Source: Rosellinia necatrix (taxonomy: Eukaryota > Ascomycota > Sordariomycetes > Xylariales > Xylariaceae). From it: a stretch of DNA of 64,000 nt. A program made the translations under genes and the position numbers. This document shows positions 1 through 13,967 of this stretch, one piece after another. The notes under the pieces are model-generated. The model was not told where the DNA came from. It was given only the letters and a program-made list of their open reading frames with translations, and did not search any database. The stretch is taken from NCBI GenBank assembly GCA_021209875.1, contig JAGYVD010000004.1:5059001-5123000 (forward strand), written 5' to 3'. Each line of letters opens with the position of its first letter. Within the stretch, counting starts at the first letter, position 1.

Positions 1-29
1 AAATAAAAGGGGGGAAGGAGGAAACTCAC

Positions 30-3000
30 TACAACCAATGCCCGTGGACGAGCAAGAGCCGCTGCAGGAAGCGGAACTGAGCGATGCCGTAGTCGGCGAC
101 GCGGGCGGCCTGCAGGCCCTCGCGCCCGGAGATGCCGATGCCGACGTGGGAGGCCTGGATCATGGCGATGTCGTTGGCGCCGTCGCCGATGGCGAGCGTG
201 ACGCAGCCGGGGTCGGCGTCGCGGACGCCGCGGACGAGCGTGGCCTTCTGGTTCGGCGACGCCCGGCAGCAGATGACCGAGTCGACGCGCACCGCGAGCT
301 CGAAGAACATCTCCCGCAACCCCCCCGCGCCCGCATCGCCCTCGATCACTCCCAGCGTGTGCCCGTCGACGACCAGCACCGCGTGCGGGACGAGCCCCCG
401 CGCCACGTCCGCGAACACCCCGCGCATCACCTCCCGCAGTCCCCCCCTTCCTCCCCCTCCTCCTCCTCCTCCTCCTCCTCCTCCGCCCGGTGACGAGGAA
501 GAGGGGTGGCAGGTGGCGGCGTCGAGCACGTAGATCTCGGAGAAGGGCTTCGCGAGGTCCGCGGACCGCGCGATGTTGACGGCCGTCTCGCGCTTGTCGC
601 CCGTCAGCATCCAGAGGCGGACGCCGGCGCGCCGCAGCGCGTCGACGGTGGCAGGCACGCCGGCCTGCAGCCGGTCCTCGATGGCGGTGGCGCCGGCGAG
701 CTCGAGGCCGCGCTCGAGCGCCTCGGCGGCCGCCTCGGTCCGCCCGCGCCGGTCCGCCAGGCTCGCCGCCGCCGCCCGGAACCCGGCCTCCCAGGCCGCG
801 TGCTCCGCCGCCCCGACGTACCGGTACCCGTAGAGCAGCGTGCGCAGCCCCTCCGTCGCGTAGTCGTCCACGTGCTTGAAGCAGCGCCGGAACACGCGCG
901 CCTCGTCGGACGCGACGGCCTCGTCGATCACGCCGTCGCCGTCGGCCGCGGCGTCGCCGTCGCCGTCGTCGTCGTCGCCGTTGTCGTCTGAGTGGTGGTG
1001 ATGGTGGTGGTATGTAGGTTTTTCGTCCGGCAGCGCACGTGTCGCCGCCTCGCCGTCTTCCTGTCTGCCGCTGCTCATCCCCTTCAGGTCCCTCGACGTC
1101 CGCGCGCTATGCGACGACCGCAGGAAGCTGGGGCGCCGCCCGTGGTGGCTGGTCCGCGGCGTGGCCGCGCTCAGGCGCCGCTGCAGGGCCCGCTCGGCCT
1201 CGACGCTGTGGCGCTCGCGGGCGCGCCGGTCGACCTCCCCGGCCGTCCGCGACGCGAGGTCGGCCAGCCGCAGCCGGCTCATGATGACGTTGTCCGCGCC
1301 CTTGCAGACCACGCAGATGCGCCCGTCCGGCATCCGCGCCACCACCGACATGCGCTTGCGGCTGCTGCTGAACTCGATCACCTGCAGGATCTCGTACGTC
1401 TCCGTCACCGGCGAGCCGGACCCGCCCGACACCCGGAGCCGGATCGACTGCGCGGGCCGGTCGATCATGAGATAGCCCAGGTCTTGCGCCGCCTGCACCA
1501 GCGCTACTTCGTCTGGGGACGCCGCCTGGAACGTGATCTTGCCGTCTGGGGACGTCTCTGGGAGACAGGTGTGGCAGAGGGCGATGCATAGCAGGAATTG
1601 TCGGGCTTGCTTGGAGAACTCTGTGTCGGGATGCTGATGGATGTATTCCAACATGTGTTCGGTGCCCGGTGTTGCCTTGGAGGACGAAGTGCCTACAGGG
1701 CCTGGCGCGGGAAGGGCAGCTTCAACGCTGGAAACATCCGTCATCTTGGGGTCAACCGGGGTAGGAGATTCCTCGTTGCCCCTGTGAAGGGCTTCTTTGG
1801 CTTCTTCTGTGGTCATGTTCATCGTGTGCAGCCAGCTCGTCCCCCCAACGGAAATCTTCCGGAATTGCATGTTATTTTCGGTCAAGGTGCCCGTCTTGTC
1901 GGAGAAGATATAATTGACTTGGCCCAGGTCCTCGAGGATGGTGTTCGTGTTAATCGAGATGGGCGTGTCTGTCGCGGCGTCGTACATCTCGATGTCATTC
2001 AGATGATAGGCTTGAAGTACTTTGACGAATTCAATAACAATATACAGGGAAAGCGGGATCAGTGCATTGATGAGGATGACCGTTCCGACGATGATGGCGG
2101 GGGCAGATACAGGCACGGGTGCTAGAAACGGATTCTTCCGCTCATATTGTTGCTGCCAGAGGACATAGCCGCCGCTGACTCCAGCCGTGATGGCGAGCAG
2201 GATAATCACGAGGGATATCACAATACGGTTGGTGAACCTATTGATTTTGGGCGACTTTGTGTGGACGTACTGATTCGCGTTCATGCGGATTTTACATTCC
2301 TCGCCCGTGTTGATAACAATCCCGATCGTCTCGTTGGTATTGCGTATCGTAGAGCCCCGAAATACCACCTCGTTGAGCGTCAACGGGACCGTTTCGTCAT
2401 GGATAGTGATGCGCCCTTCGAACTGGTAGAGATCAGCGTTGGGGTCTTCGCACACGAGTTCCCCGGTGCATCTCTCCAGCTTCGAGATGGTGTCGCACCG
2501 GTTCGCGACGAGACTAGAAGGCTGTTTGCTCTTCAAGTTGGTCTCGCCGTCGAGCGCCATCGTGTCGATATACGCCACGGAATTGACGCCAGTCGCATGG
2601 AGAAGGGCAATATCCGCCGGCACCCTCTCGTTCCTTTCCAGCCGAATGATATCGCCTACCCTGAGGTCTCGCCACTTCATCCGTATCCATCTCGTTTCAT
2701 CCCCTCTTTCAGATACGGGCTCCGACGTTGGTGACCCATCGTTCGCCTGTGTTCGTTTCTCTTGAAGCCTTCTAATAAAGCGCCCAAGAGATCCGCGGGT
2801 TTGTTCCGCAGCCGATGCTCTGCCTGTCCCGATGACCGAAACAAACGCTAGGTTGTCTTCTCTATCTAATAGATACCGGCGGTAGTCATCCCATCCTTCC
2901 TTCGCCATAATAAGTGCGATAAAGGCAAGCAATGGGCCGAGAGTTGTGAATCGTCCGGTCGGGCTCCAGCCTGGGATTTGTTGCAGGATGCCGATCACCA

Positions 3001-3424
3001 GGAAATAAAAGTTCGCAAGCCTCCCGAACTGGAAGATGACTTGCTTGGGCAGGAAAGACAGAAGCGTGTATCGGTTAGAGCGAATGGAGTTGGATTTGTA
3101 GTGCTTGCCGCTCCGTTCGTCTATCAGAGGCTCATTTCGGACGGCGCCGGCGTCCAGGGGTATGTGCCTCCCATCTTTGCTTGGGGGTAGGGGCTTCCGG
3201 CGCAATAGGCCCTGAATAATCAATTTCTGGTACTGGTGGTCGCCAAACTCCTTCATCCTCCCTCGGCATGTCCTCGCTAGTCCTAAACCCCTGTCAATGC
3301 GCAAGCGAGTTGTACCGAGGGGGGTCGAGGGGGTCGAGGGGGTATCCGGGGTCGGTTCCCATCTGCCGGATGTTCTCCGTCTTCCGGGGGTCCCAGGACG
3401 GCCGGCGCTCCCCACTCGCCGCAT
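30..3424 (-). CDS. P4-type ATPase, Dnf3-like phospholipid flippase (3' part beyond window)
   Basis: This is a P4 ATPase, a membrane pump that moves phospholipids from the outer to the cytosolic leaflet, usually in Golgi or plasma membrane. Numbering from the ATG at 3424: two N-terminal membrane segments near 110-160; the actuator motif DGET at 292; two more helices near 410-470; the phosphorylation motif DKTGTLT with its Asp at 509; and the hinge GDGAND at 1080. The N-terminal block before the first helix, the PGWSPTG segment and the KHVDDYATEGLRTLL block point to the Dnf3 branch. The nucleotide-binding domain carries a low-complexity insert with six His and many Asp, and a run of 13 Gly. The exon stops at a GTGAGT donor (24-29), so the last helices lie left of the window. 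An in-frame ATG at 3469 is an alternative start; nothing further upstream in frame starts with ATG. Confidence 0.93.
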
Positions 3425-3660
3425 CGTTACGGCCTCCGTATATTCCGCCCCCGCGCTGGCCGTGTACATTCGCCGTAGTACCGACGACGGCAGGGGCACC
3501 GTCGCGAGCGTCCATTGAGGAGACCCAGCACTCCCCCTCGGAGGCTAAAACCAAACAAACACCAGGGCGAGAATGCCGGCCGGTAGCTGACGTGCTCGGT
3601 TACTGCACTGACGATCGGGGGCCGGTTGTCGTCTTGGTTACATTCCACGCGGGACTATCA

Positions 3661-3715
3661 TCAACATCCAACAACCAACAACCAATATCCAACATCCAAC
3701 ATCCAACATCCAACA
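3661..3715. repeat. Minisatellite of CCAACAT-like units
   Basis: Imperfect tandem copies of CCAACAT and CCAACA, just upstream of the flippase 5' end. Confidence 0.85.
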
Positions 3716-4220
3716 GCGGGGGGGCGGCCACTTTATAACCAACGCGGTCTTCCAGGGAGCAATACGACAGTTCTACGTTTCGAGGCCAGAGTGAGGGTAA
3801 GGCTAAACGGCAAAAGGAGGCATATGTGGTGCAGGACGTGATACGGCACACAAGCTACGGTAATTCATAATCCGCCCCATCGTCGTCATCTGGAATGCAC
3901 TGATCATCGTGGCTCAGGCGGGGGGCGGGATGGTGTGCAACCCGCGCCGAGTATGCCCAGCCCTACTTCCTGGGCCAGCGCGGATAGCCAAGACCGGAAG
4001 TCGCTAAGACCGGGAAGGTCTTGGCCGAGTTATTCACAGGAGAGAGTAGCGTGCACTTGCACTCTTGCCCAAGCAGAGTGCTAAGTATGATGTAACTACA
4101 GGAGGTAAAGGTCTAAAGCTAGTGGCAACGTTCAGTAGGTATGCTGCTATCAAAAGCCACCGACCTTTACCTGTAGTAGGCAGAATGACAGCGATAGGCT
4201 AGGTAGGTAGATAGGTAAAC

Positions 4221-4255
4221 AATTGCCATCAATTGCCATCAATTGCCCCCAATTG
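4221..4255. repeat. Short tandem repeat of AATTGCCATC
   Basis: Three near-identical ten-base units followed by a fourth, changed one (AATTGCCCCC) and a final AATTG. It sits right after a GTAG tetranucleotide group. Confidence 0.85.
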
Positions 4256-7200
4256 TGGCCATCTCCGTGCTATGGATAAGTAAGTAGGTACCGACCCCAG
4301 GGCGGCAGCTAGGATTGTTGAAGAATACCGAATACCTACCAGGTAGGTACCTAAGTAGCAGGTAATCGTCAATACCATGCAATTGATAACGGGATACATG
4401 ATTGATAAGGGTATTGTAGCCAACTCATACATAATTTGAAATACATTAAATTCGGATGGACGACGCGTACACTCTGGAAATTCTCGTGTTATTCCTGGGC
4501 AGACATATCCTCTGTACAAGTCCGTAGCTTAGGCGATTGTAACCCAATAACCTAGGTCTAGGCCTACCAATGCGACGATGCCATGCAATATATTTCGGCT
4601 TACAATCCGGCTCGAAGGTGGCCCATAGCGGAGTAGTGTTGTATCGACACTGGCGCCGGAGTCCATAATTGCGTCACTCATCCAGCCATAGCCACGCCCG
4701 GTTTATGTGGGGAGTAGATAAACACAAAGAATGTCCGGCTGGTCGTCTTTGATAATGAATCAAATGAATGTGGGCATCATTTCGCTAGACCGCTCGACCA
4801 GAGAGGGAGGACCCAATATATATGTAAGTGTACACTACCCAAAAACCCGCGCGACAGGGGAGTCGGACAAAGGAAGACACTCTTGCAAAGGGATTCAACT
4901 CCGGATGGAGAGTACCGACCAATCTCATACGCCTACCCACCAAGTAGGTAGGTCTATCCATTGCAAGACAGTTCACTCGGGGCCATTCCAAGGTCCCATT
5001 TACGCTACGACGGAGAAGACCCTTGACGTTCTCATTTCGGACATGGGGATGCGGGAACTCCCGTCACGCCATCAACAGACTTGATCGAGACGACTGTAGA
5101 TTATCTTCCGGGTAACCACAGGTCACTTTCATAACGAGCTCGGATTCGAGACATGCCGTACGGGAACAAGACGAAAACGTGGACAGCGGAACGGCCGGAA
5201 AAGCATGCCTGGCGCTAAGACATTGTTCACAGCCACCACAGAAAAACGGAGCCTATTTATCTATCTATCTTGTCATTAAGGGCTTACATAAGCGTCCAGG
5301 CCACCGTGAAGAGATCAAGCCCAACAATAAGCTCGATAAGTGACAAATCTGGGTAGCCCCTCAGGCAGGCGCCGGGGAAGATCTAAGCGTCTAAGACTTG
5401 CTACGAGCACGGACTTCATGCACGACGCCTCGTGGGTATCCGGGGAGATGATGGGTAAGATGGCGTCAGCGAAGTAGGCGATTAAATATTGGTAGCCACC
5501 ACCTCCGAATACGCTATCTAGACCCTTTGCAGTAGAGGACCTATTTCATCGATAAGTTATATAATTTTCACCCCAACCTAAAACATCCAGAGAATAGGCT
5601 TTCGACTAAGAGGTTCGTGTCAAAGATGGAGCCTAGGGGTAAAGATCCATACCGATGATCTTGGACAATGGCTTCGACGAACCGACGACAAGTAGGAACT
5701 TTTGTCTACTCACAGTGCGCCTCATTATGGCAACTTATCCTCCGAACTGCCTGGTGCATCTTACCCACGCCCCCGCGTCTCAGGTGAACACAGTAGTAGC
5801 TAGTGACAATCTGGATAGACTCAATGTTATGGGGGGGTACAGCTGCAATCTACAACGCCACGTGCGGGGGGTTATCCGGATTTGCGCGTACGTGAGACTC
5901 TGTATGCCAAGTACAACTGTCTACTCGGTGAACGAATACTTAGTGGGTAATAGTGATAGTCTCTCATATGTAACTGTCGACATAAGATCAAGCGTCGAGG
6001 GAATGTGCGCACGATCTACAAAGCAGAATGGCTCGGAAAATCATGGACTCACCACGCAATCAGCCACCAGATGTAATGAGTCCCAGCGATGAGCATTGGT
6101 CAATTGTACCTAAATAAGTAGATCAGCTGGAGTATACACATTATGGAAAATTCTTATGTATTTCCTCATCAGGCTCGGATGAACCGAGACATATCACTCG
6201 GACATTATAGACTACATGATGTACACTAGCTGGCAATTTGCCACGGGGGCAAAGAAGTAGTTGCACATCACCTAGTATGAGTTTTGAGATCCTATGGGTG
6301 TAAGATATCTCGGAACAGCGACATTGGTACAATGACAAGTGCTACATAAAACCGTACCCTACGAGAGCTGAGGCAATATAGAGTATTTTATCTGGAAATA
6401 GGTGAGAGTATACACAAGACGGCAACTTAACTTTTCCGATGTTTCTAAGGATGGAACATATACAGTTCTGATGTCCAATTACATACAGCATATCCTATCT
6501 ATCCTGATTAGCCGGAAATTTGTTACCTTTTTGAATTGTCAATTCAACTCAAGGGTTGACAATATCCGGTTGCTTCCTGCATATCTCATTGAGCAAACTC
6601 CGTTTTAGGAGGCAAAGCAACCTTTTAGTATAAGTCCTATCCCCTTTCTTCATGTAAATTGTATTATCCTAAAGTCCGATGATTGTGGACCTAATGACAC
6701 TTGTTTCTTCTATCTTTTTCTTTTTTCAAATGTTTCCTCAGAATTCGACGAGTCTTATATCCACCTCTGAATTGCGAATTTTCATTTGCTCGTGGGTTAT
6801 AATGAAGATTCTTCCACGCGTATGAGTACGTCACAATGCGACGCGACTTCTGTCCGTGTGTCTAATACGTCATGTTATGGCCTGCTTCCTCATAAGCATC
6901 GACTCCGTCTGAACAATTTTTGGGAATAACGAGGCAAAACATTGGAAGAACACCTATATCGCTATAAATAAGGCCCATAGCGTTTCGGGGCAGCCATGCG
7001 CCGCTCATTGTTATGCGCATAGGTCTAAAAATAACATTTCAGCCTCGGGATTGCCTACGTACACGATGGATATGAAACCCGTCCGATTACGTACACCTAT
7101 CGTCAGTAATGCTATTGGTATGCTGTTCTCTGTACGGCCTTGCGTCTTAGTTGGGCAATACTGGCCCAAATGGGGACTCGAGCTTATAACCCTGGAGTTT

Positions 7201-9387
7201 GATATCCGGTTTGCCCCGAACAGATCCAGCGAAGCAATCGGTACTACTAGTAACTAGTTATGGCGTGGTTTCGTATAGATACGAGGATGGCACCGGCCAA
7301 GTTCTGGAGGGGAACAACGAACGCCGCCTCGCATGGCAATTGGAGCCGCACAACGTGACTGGTTACCCCTGAAACGGAGCGCTTGGCGCTTCTCGAACTG
7401 TTTCGGATACTTCTTCTCTACACGTGCTGGAACGTCAGTGGGGACAGATTCTGGATTGCCATTACCAAGCGGACTATGGGGTAATGGACACGGACGACGG
7501 CTCGGGAGGCGATATGCACAGTGGCATAGTGGAGAGAACACATATGTACACAGAATAATAGTCTTGTTATTGTTCGGCGAAGGGCTAGGATGACGGTGGG
7601 CCCTAACCAGTATAGTAGATATGCTGGACAAAAATGCTATATATCCATAGATTGAGACGTCATGATTGGTCCCAGTTGGTGGTATTGGGGGTGTCAATGA
7701 TTTTCTTTGCAGTGGATGCTTTATAATGTTGAGTTAGAGATGATGCTGGCCCTCAACGTTGCTGCAGGTTGTTGCCAGCCTGTCGAAAGTCGGGTGGATG
7801 GATAGATGTGCGTATCCGGCCTGCGGGGACCGTAAGCCCCTTTTCTACATGAAGGGCAAACAATACACTACACACTAGCTAGTTGGGAGGCTAGGTGTAT
7901 AAGTACCTGGGTACGTATCTCTAGCACCTAAGGGAAAAAAAAAAAAAAAAAAGAGAGGGAGAGAGGAAATCGCTTATCAAGAACGGTAGCATTGACAGAA
8001 TTGAGTTAACCTCTTGGTGGGATCTTGATGCAGACCCCCGGCTGATCGTCGCAGATCTTTCCGCTTTGGGGATCATGAATAGGGCGGACTTGGCAGAATG
8101 AGGAGACCCAAACAGTATTTTGTGCCAGAGTCGGTGTCAATAGCCAGCGTCATGCGGAGTCGGCAGACGTTCACAGGGGGTCTATCCGGCAGTGTAGTGT
8201 AGATTGCTTCACGAACTTGGGTTAGCCTGGGCGGACCTAGGCGTCTGTCGCACAGGCTTCGCAGGCTTCGGCACCGGGTCTGGCGTGTTGGGCTGCGTTG
8301 GGGAAACCAGCCATGCTGTATCTATGGTTAGCGCTTGTCGCTGGGCTGCCAGCAGCTCTCGATTGACAGAATGCAACTTTGGGCAGACAGCTACAATCCA
8401 AAGGTAGCAGTATACGCTGCCTCAACTTCGCCATTGGGTCAATCTATCTGCGGAAGCATGGGAGGCTTGTCTAGCACGCCCATGGTTATTGGTTGGTTTG
8501 CCCATTATATTCATGCACTAGATACCAACCCGGCCAACGAAGAGAATCATGACGCCGTATTCCTCATGGGACGAACTTGGGCGTCTTGCGTCTTGACCCT
8601 CTTGCCAGAGCAACGGGATCTACCCATACCATCTTTGCTGCCCGGAGGGGGTCAAATGGCGAAGTCGTATTTGTTGGAAACCGAGGGGATGGAATTTTGG
8701 GAGTTTACATGGGTGTAGGAAAAGATTGCCATTCAAACAGACGATTCTGGGGATGTGGTGGCAATCTATACCCACGTACTGTACAGGCCATTTGGCTGTC
8801 TTGGGCGCGCGATGGATGGTACCAGACCCCGGCACATCACTGCAGCATTGCGCGGTTGTCGGGTATGAGCCGTAAGACGCGGGCCAATGCTACGGCAGGT
8901 GATGTACAATGCGCAAGGAAACATCAACTTATGCCCGAGCGGGAAGTCTTGGACCTAGCCTCGACTTGTCAACATGGATGGGCCGTAGAGGCCATGCCGC
9001 CGGCCTCTGTGAGTGGTGGGTCAAATACAACCGCGTCGCATTTAACCCCAATGTTGCAAGACTTGGTGGTCATGCAATGACGCCCCAGCTGGAGGCATAT
9101 CATACGGTCGAGGAGGTTGGCTGGCGGTGTGTTCCAGAGTGGTGTGGATTACGTTTGGCTATGGAGAGACAACTCGGCACCGGCACCGGCGCGGGCACAA
9201 ACGGAACAAGATTCGCCACAGGCACAGGGAGTGGTACAGTACGCCCGCCAGGCGTAGCAAGCAAGACAGGTCTATCGGTGACAGGAGGAGGAAAACAGGA
9301 GGAGGAAACACGGGAGAAAACACAGGGGACAACACAGGACGCAGTAACGGCAGGACGGAGGGCAGGGTAGGGCAAGGAAGGACAGGG

Positions 9388-9473
9388 TAGCGTAGCGTAG
9401 TGTAGTGTGGTGCAGTGCAGTGTAGTGTAGTGTAGTGTAGTGTAGTGTAGTGTAGTGTAGTGCAGTGCAGTGT
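9388..9473. repeat. Pentanucleotide microsatellite (AGTGT)n
   Basis: Tandem AGTGT units with interspersed GTGCA variants. The frames through it give long Thr/Leu/His-rich translations on the minus strand that are repeat artefacts. Confidence 0.9.
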
Positions 9474-12400
9474 AAGTGTAAGTAGGTAGGACACCTCTCG
9501 TCCGAGTCTGACGTATTGTGCACAGTCTGTTCTCCCTCCTTTGCTGATCTTCCTACAGTAAGAACCAAGATCGTGACCGGAGGATCTCTCCCACCTCAGG
9601 CTCGGGAAGGGCCAGGGATCAACAAAACCCAACCGCACAAGATCAGACGAGATGGTGTTGGAGTGGCTTGAGCAGAGCGCGAATAGAGCGCGAATACGCC
9701 TGCGATAGGAGGTATGGAGTATGGAGAGAGGAGTGTGGAGTGAGGAATGAGGAATGTGGAAAGACTTGGGTGGGGAGCGAGGACCACCGACTTGCCGGGA
9801 GGACACAGGTGAACCAATCGAATTCTTCCCCCGTTTGAGGTCGCCCAATGCGGCTAGATGGACGTTTGTGGAGGGCGGGTTTTCAGGGGTGCGGTTCAGG
9901 GGCTAGCTGCAATGCTGCGGCAGTGCTGCAGGTACGGCCGTGGGCACACAGCACGCGTGACACTTTGGTTTTTTTGAGGCTAGGGCTCAGGGGCTTCCTG
10001 GTGCTGGGTGCTGTGAGCAGATGCTGTGGGTCTGAGAGCACCACAGTAGTGTGCACTACAGTGCACTAACACCGACTCGCCCTGGAGCTGAGAGAACGAA
10101 ACTACGAGACATATTCAGGTACGTACCTCTTTCGCGGTGACATACAGTGACTTGCCAAAAGACACGCACTGTAACCGGTCCGCATGGGGTGCCACTGGTT
10201 GGTTGTTGATTGTGTCTATTCCCGGGGGATCGTCGACGTGACGACAAATTTTGCATTCGGAATTGTGGTGTTTCGCTGGAGTCACGATGTGCGATACGCG
10301 CACGATGCACAGTAGCAGTCTCCCTCTCTGTCACCAACCCTGGGAGCCTGGCTCTGCCTGGTGTTGTGTTGACCAGACAGACACCAGATTCCGCGAAGAA
10401 GTCGGGACATTCCGTAGGTGCCAAGACTCGCTTTCGAGGAATACCGTGTCCTGTGAACGCCGATCGATAGACTGCGCTACTGGTAGTGTAGTATGTATGC
10501 AGTGTATGTATGTGTATATGTATGTGTATATGGATGTGTGTATGTATGTAGGTAGTGTACATACGTACATACACTACATGCCTGTGTTGGAATCTGTCAT
10601 CGTACCGCTGACTTGGACTGGCATTATGGCGGACGACTTGGCCCGGGATGCTGGGCGGACAAAACCCAGCCCACGACGTCGGAGGCGATGTGGGACACTG
10701 AAATCTACACAACGCTACTGGTAGTTACATACCGTAGTCACTTCCTGCACTCTGGACGGTTCACGGGGTGCTGTATTATACATCACGTACCCGGCCGTCC
10801 CCTCACGGCCTGCTCGCCTGACCGGGCATCTCTGGTGATGACATGACGACATCGTATGCCCGAGAAAGGCAGAAAACCCACACGCTACGATGTTCATACC
10901 GTCCGTCGTGTTGGGGGTTCTGCGGCGGAGTGGCGCACAGAGGACAATTACTCGTTCAAGGTGGTTGGTCCCGATCGAGAAGGCACTTGGGCACATCACT
11001 GGACAAGGCCACAGGCCGATGCATCACACGGGTCTGGTACGACCTGGAACGACGGCAACGACCACACTGGTGGCCACACGAAGGCGCGCTACTGACTGTA
11101 CAGGGATACCTGGCCAGATGCAACGGACGCTTCGTGCCTGCATTAGATATACCGTATACGAAGCGGAGGGTCTTGGCCAGAATTTGCGTCCCTGTCAACG
11201 GCTTGGCAAACACACGGCTTTCTTTTCTTTGCTTTTTTCTGTCTGTCGTGCAGAGTGCAGGAATATATTGTGCTGAATTTCCCAACATCCCAAGAAGCGG
11301 CTATTAGTTATGGTCAAGACAGTCCATATTCGCAGATGGAACTGCCGACGGCATACTTCATGGAGATATACGCCAGGTACAGCGGGTTCTCAGAGAAGCC
11401 ATAGCCGGGCGCGGTCGGAACTTTAAATGGGCCAACCGATACTACCTACAGTACTTCGCATGTGTCGTCATGGACTGACAAACTTTTTGCCCATGACTTT
11501 GGCCTGCCATGGTATGTGCGACACGCAAAAACGAGCCAGGTGTGGTAGAGGTATTTGTATTGTGGCGCCGAGCCCTACCTTGTTTGGGGTGAAGGGGACC
11601 AAGAAGGTGTTGCCATAAAGGAAAATCCCGTCCCGCCGTGTCACTCAGCCGCAGAAATTTGATGCTAAGCGCCATAACTAGGACTTGCAGACATATATCA
11701 GAGATAAAGCGGCGGCGCGTTTACTTACCAGGGGCATGGCAAACAGGAGACGGGATGCGGAATCCATATCGGGGTGGTGCCAAATCAGCTCGGACAGTAC
11801 AGGTCGGCGTTCTTATGGTGTATACTTGAGAGAATCCCCCGTAAGTTTCTTCTCGGTCGGGAGCAGCTGTCCTCGGCGATTGGGCTCGACTGTGTTCAAG
11901 CCGCGGTGTGGGGGGCACCAGTCTGGTCGGACATCCTACATAATATATTCTATGCAAGAGGGGATTGAGGGACAGTGACGTGAACAAGACTGATGATCAG
12001 CTTCGCCAAGGCGAGCAAAAATTCAGGCGGTCCGTCTAGCGGCCGGGTAGGCTCCACACCCTTCTGTTCCTCCACTAGCAAGTCCCTTGTCCACACCATG
12101 CAAGACATGCCCTGCCTTCACTAGGTAGGTAGGTGGTTATCGCCTTGCCCTATCTGGTGCCGGCTGAGGCGGATGTCAGCAACGCGATAGCGCGTTTGGT
12201 ATGGAGGTGGGCAACACAGGCTAATAGGGCCGCTGAGTTCTGGACAAGACTGGCTAGCCAGTGGTCAGTTATTCTAGTGTATCACATTGGATAGATCGTA
12301 CAATAGTATAGCATGCTTAGACATGTATAGGAGCCTCTACCTACCTACTTCAAGTTAAGTATCTATCCACACAGACACCACTAACACAAAGTCGTACGCT

Positions 12401-13379
12401 TATAGTAGGGTACCCGAGTCGACCCGAGTAGGCAAGAAGGTATTTATGTGGCCATCGGGGGCTTAGGGACGGGACTGCGGATGCAAGCAAGCATGTCCTT
12501 CCTGTCAAACGCCTCGCCACTGCCCATCCGTTGCCGGCACGACTAGAGTAGGCCCTTAGACGGTGATGCAGTAGTCCTGCAGTCAACACGTGTAAATCGA
12601 GATGTCCGAAGGGGAGCCGACCGACGGGAAGGGAAAAAAAAAAAAAAAAAACATTTCTAAAAAAGCACCGCTACAAACCGGGTGCACTGTACCTATGGTT
12701 TGAAACGGGATGACATGCAATGGGGGACAAGTCGGACAAGGTTGCGATAGACCAGGCTGCATAGGGAAAGGAGCGAAAATGCGCGCCGACTGTTACAAAC
12801 AAGCCTAACCGCTCAGGGTTGGAAGGGCTGGGACTGGATGGACAAGCCGTCCCGAAAGGGTAAAACCTGACGGCAACAGGAACAGAATCCTGTGGCTGCA
12901 TACTGTGCTCGACCTGCAGGCGACCGACTGCCCTTTGTCCTGTTTAGCGTCCTTTGCGCGTCCTCTGGGCCAAACAGCCCACCATCTGGCCCCCAATACC
13001 CACTGGCCAAGTCGGGACAGGGCCTCCACACCCTCGGTTTGATGCACTGTGCTCCCTGCCTTTGTGTGTGCCTGCGCTGGCTGGAAGGGCACACAGGAGG
13101 GCCTGTCTGGCGGGCCACCTCGCTGGGCCAATGCCCCCATTTGGGGAGCTGGTAGCGTTGCGGCCGATTGACCGCCCAACGACCGGCTCAAAGAACCCCA
13201 CCACCGCCAGACCTCAACCAGTCCAGTACCACTGTACCTACGTTAGTGTGCTACGCTGCTACGGTAGGGACTGCGGGTACCTACATGCTGCATTCTGCAC
13301 TTCTGCGGTGCTGCTGGCTGGGTTGGACAGCCCAACTGGACCGGGCCTGTCCAGTCCACTCTCTGGCTCCCTTTCCCGC

Positions 13380-13967
13380 CAACCCTCTCCGAACCAAGGG
13401 TTTTCCTCTGGTCCCCCCCTCTCCTCTCTTCTCTTTCTGTTTCTTCGTATCCTGCCAACCTTTCTTCACCTCATTAGCATCGTCGACCTTTTCGGCAATT
13501 CTCCCACCCTTTTTTTTTTTTTTTCCTTTCACGTTTCCCACCCACGTTCCTTTTTAAATCTTTGTAGCCATTACGGGCACCGTCACTCCTTTCGGGTCCA
13601 TTTCATTCCTTCGGCTTCACACCACCGCGACGTCGCGCCCAACTCCTCCTGTTGATCAATCACCCCCAACATCGAGTTCTAGCCACGATAATCACGGATA
13701 CACATCAGCAGCAGTAGCAGCAGCAGTCTACTACGCGCTACACACGCGCCACGAATCACGCATTATACCATTGTCTCGACTGTGCGTCGAGATCTCGGAA
13801 CGACACTCCTTCAGAACCCAAACTTGAAAGAAAGTTTTCGCTTCACCACCCTCTTTACGACGCGATACTGCTGTCACGGGCGACCGCCGAGAGATACAAC
13901 CCATTGTAGCCATCTCGTCGCTTCGAAGCCGCCGACACCTTGCCAAGCGGACACCCTACACTCGCGT
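13380..13967 (+). promoter_or_regulatory. Pyrimidine-rich leader/promoter of the homeobox gene
   Basis: Long C/T-rich tracts (about 13420-13550, including a T-run near 13511) precede an AGC-rich microsatellite (13705-13727) and the first in-frame ATG. CT-rich tracts ahead of start codons are common in filamentous fungal promoters. No transcription start can be fixed from sequence alone. Confidence 0.45.

Larger units (their letters stand above)
3425..13967. other. About 10.5 kb without a recognisable gene
   Basis: No reading frame here resembles a known protein, and stops are frequent in all six frames. The stretch holds a CCAACAT-type minisatellite (3661-3715), an AATTGCCATC repeat (4221-4255), a pentanucleotide repeat (9388-9473), a TATG/TGTA-rich patch (10490-10575), two A-runs (7935-7953, 12634-12651) and scattered GTAG/CTAC tetranucleotide groups. 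Roughly the last 600 bases are probably promoter and leader of the homeobox gene. Degraded transposon or gene remnants may be present, but I cannot demonstrate any. Confidence 0.6.

Noticed and set aside
992..1009. Six-histidine run that might suggest a cloning tag
   Set aside because: It lies inside a natural, conserved ATPase exon as part of a longer His/Asp repeat; no vector sequence is nearby.
38..1591. Long open frames on the plus strand opposite the flippase gene
   Set aside because: They are the antisense of a G/C-rich P-type ATPase exon; their translations are Arg/Pro/Ala-rich with no domain.
8335..9080. Two overlapping plus-strand frames of 127 and 167 codons
   Set aside because: Translations show no known motif and no splice pattern connects them; not enough to call a gene.
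9159..9848. A 229-codon minus-strand frame rich in Thr, Leu, His and Tyr
   Set aside because: It is produced by the AGTGT microsatellite and flanking low-complexity DNA.
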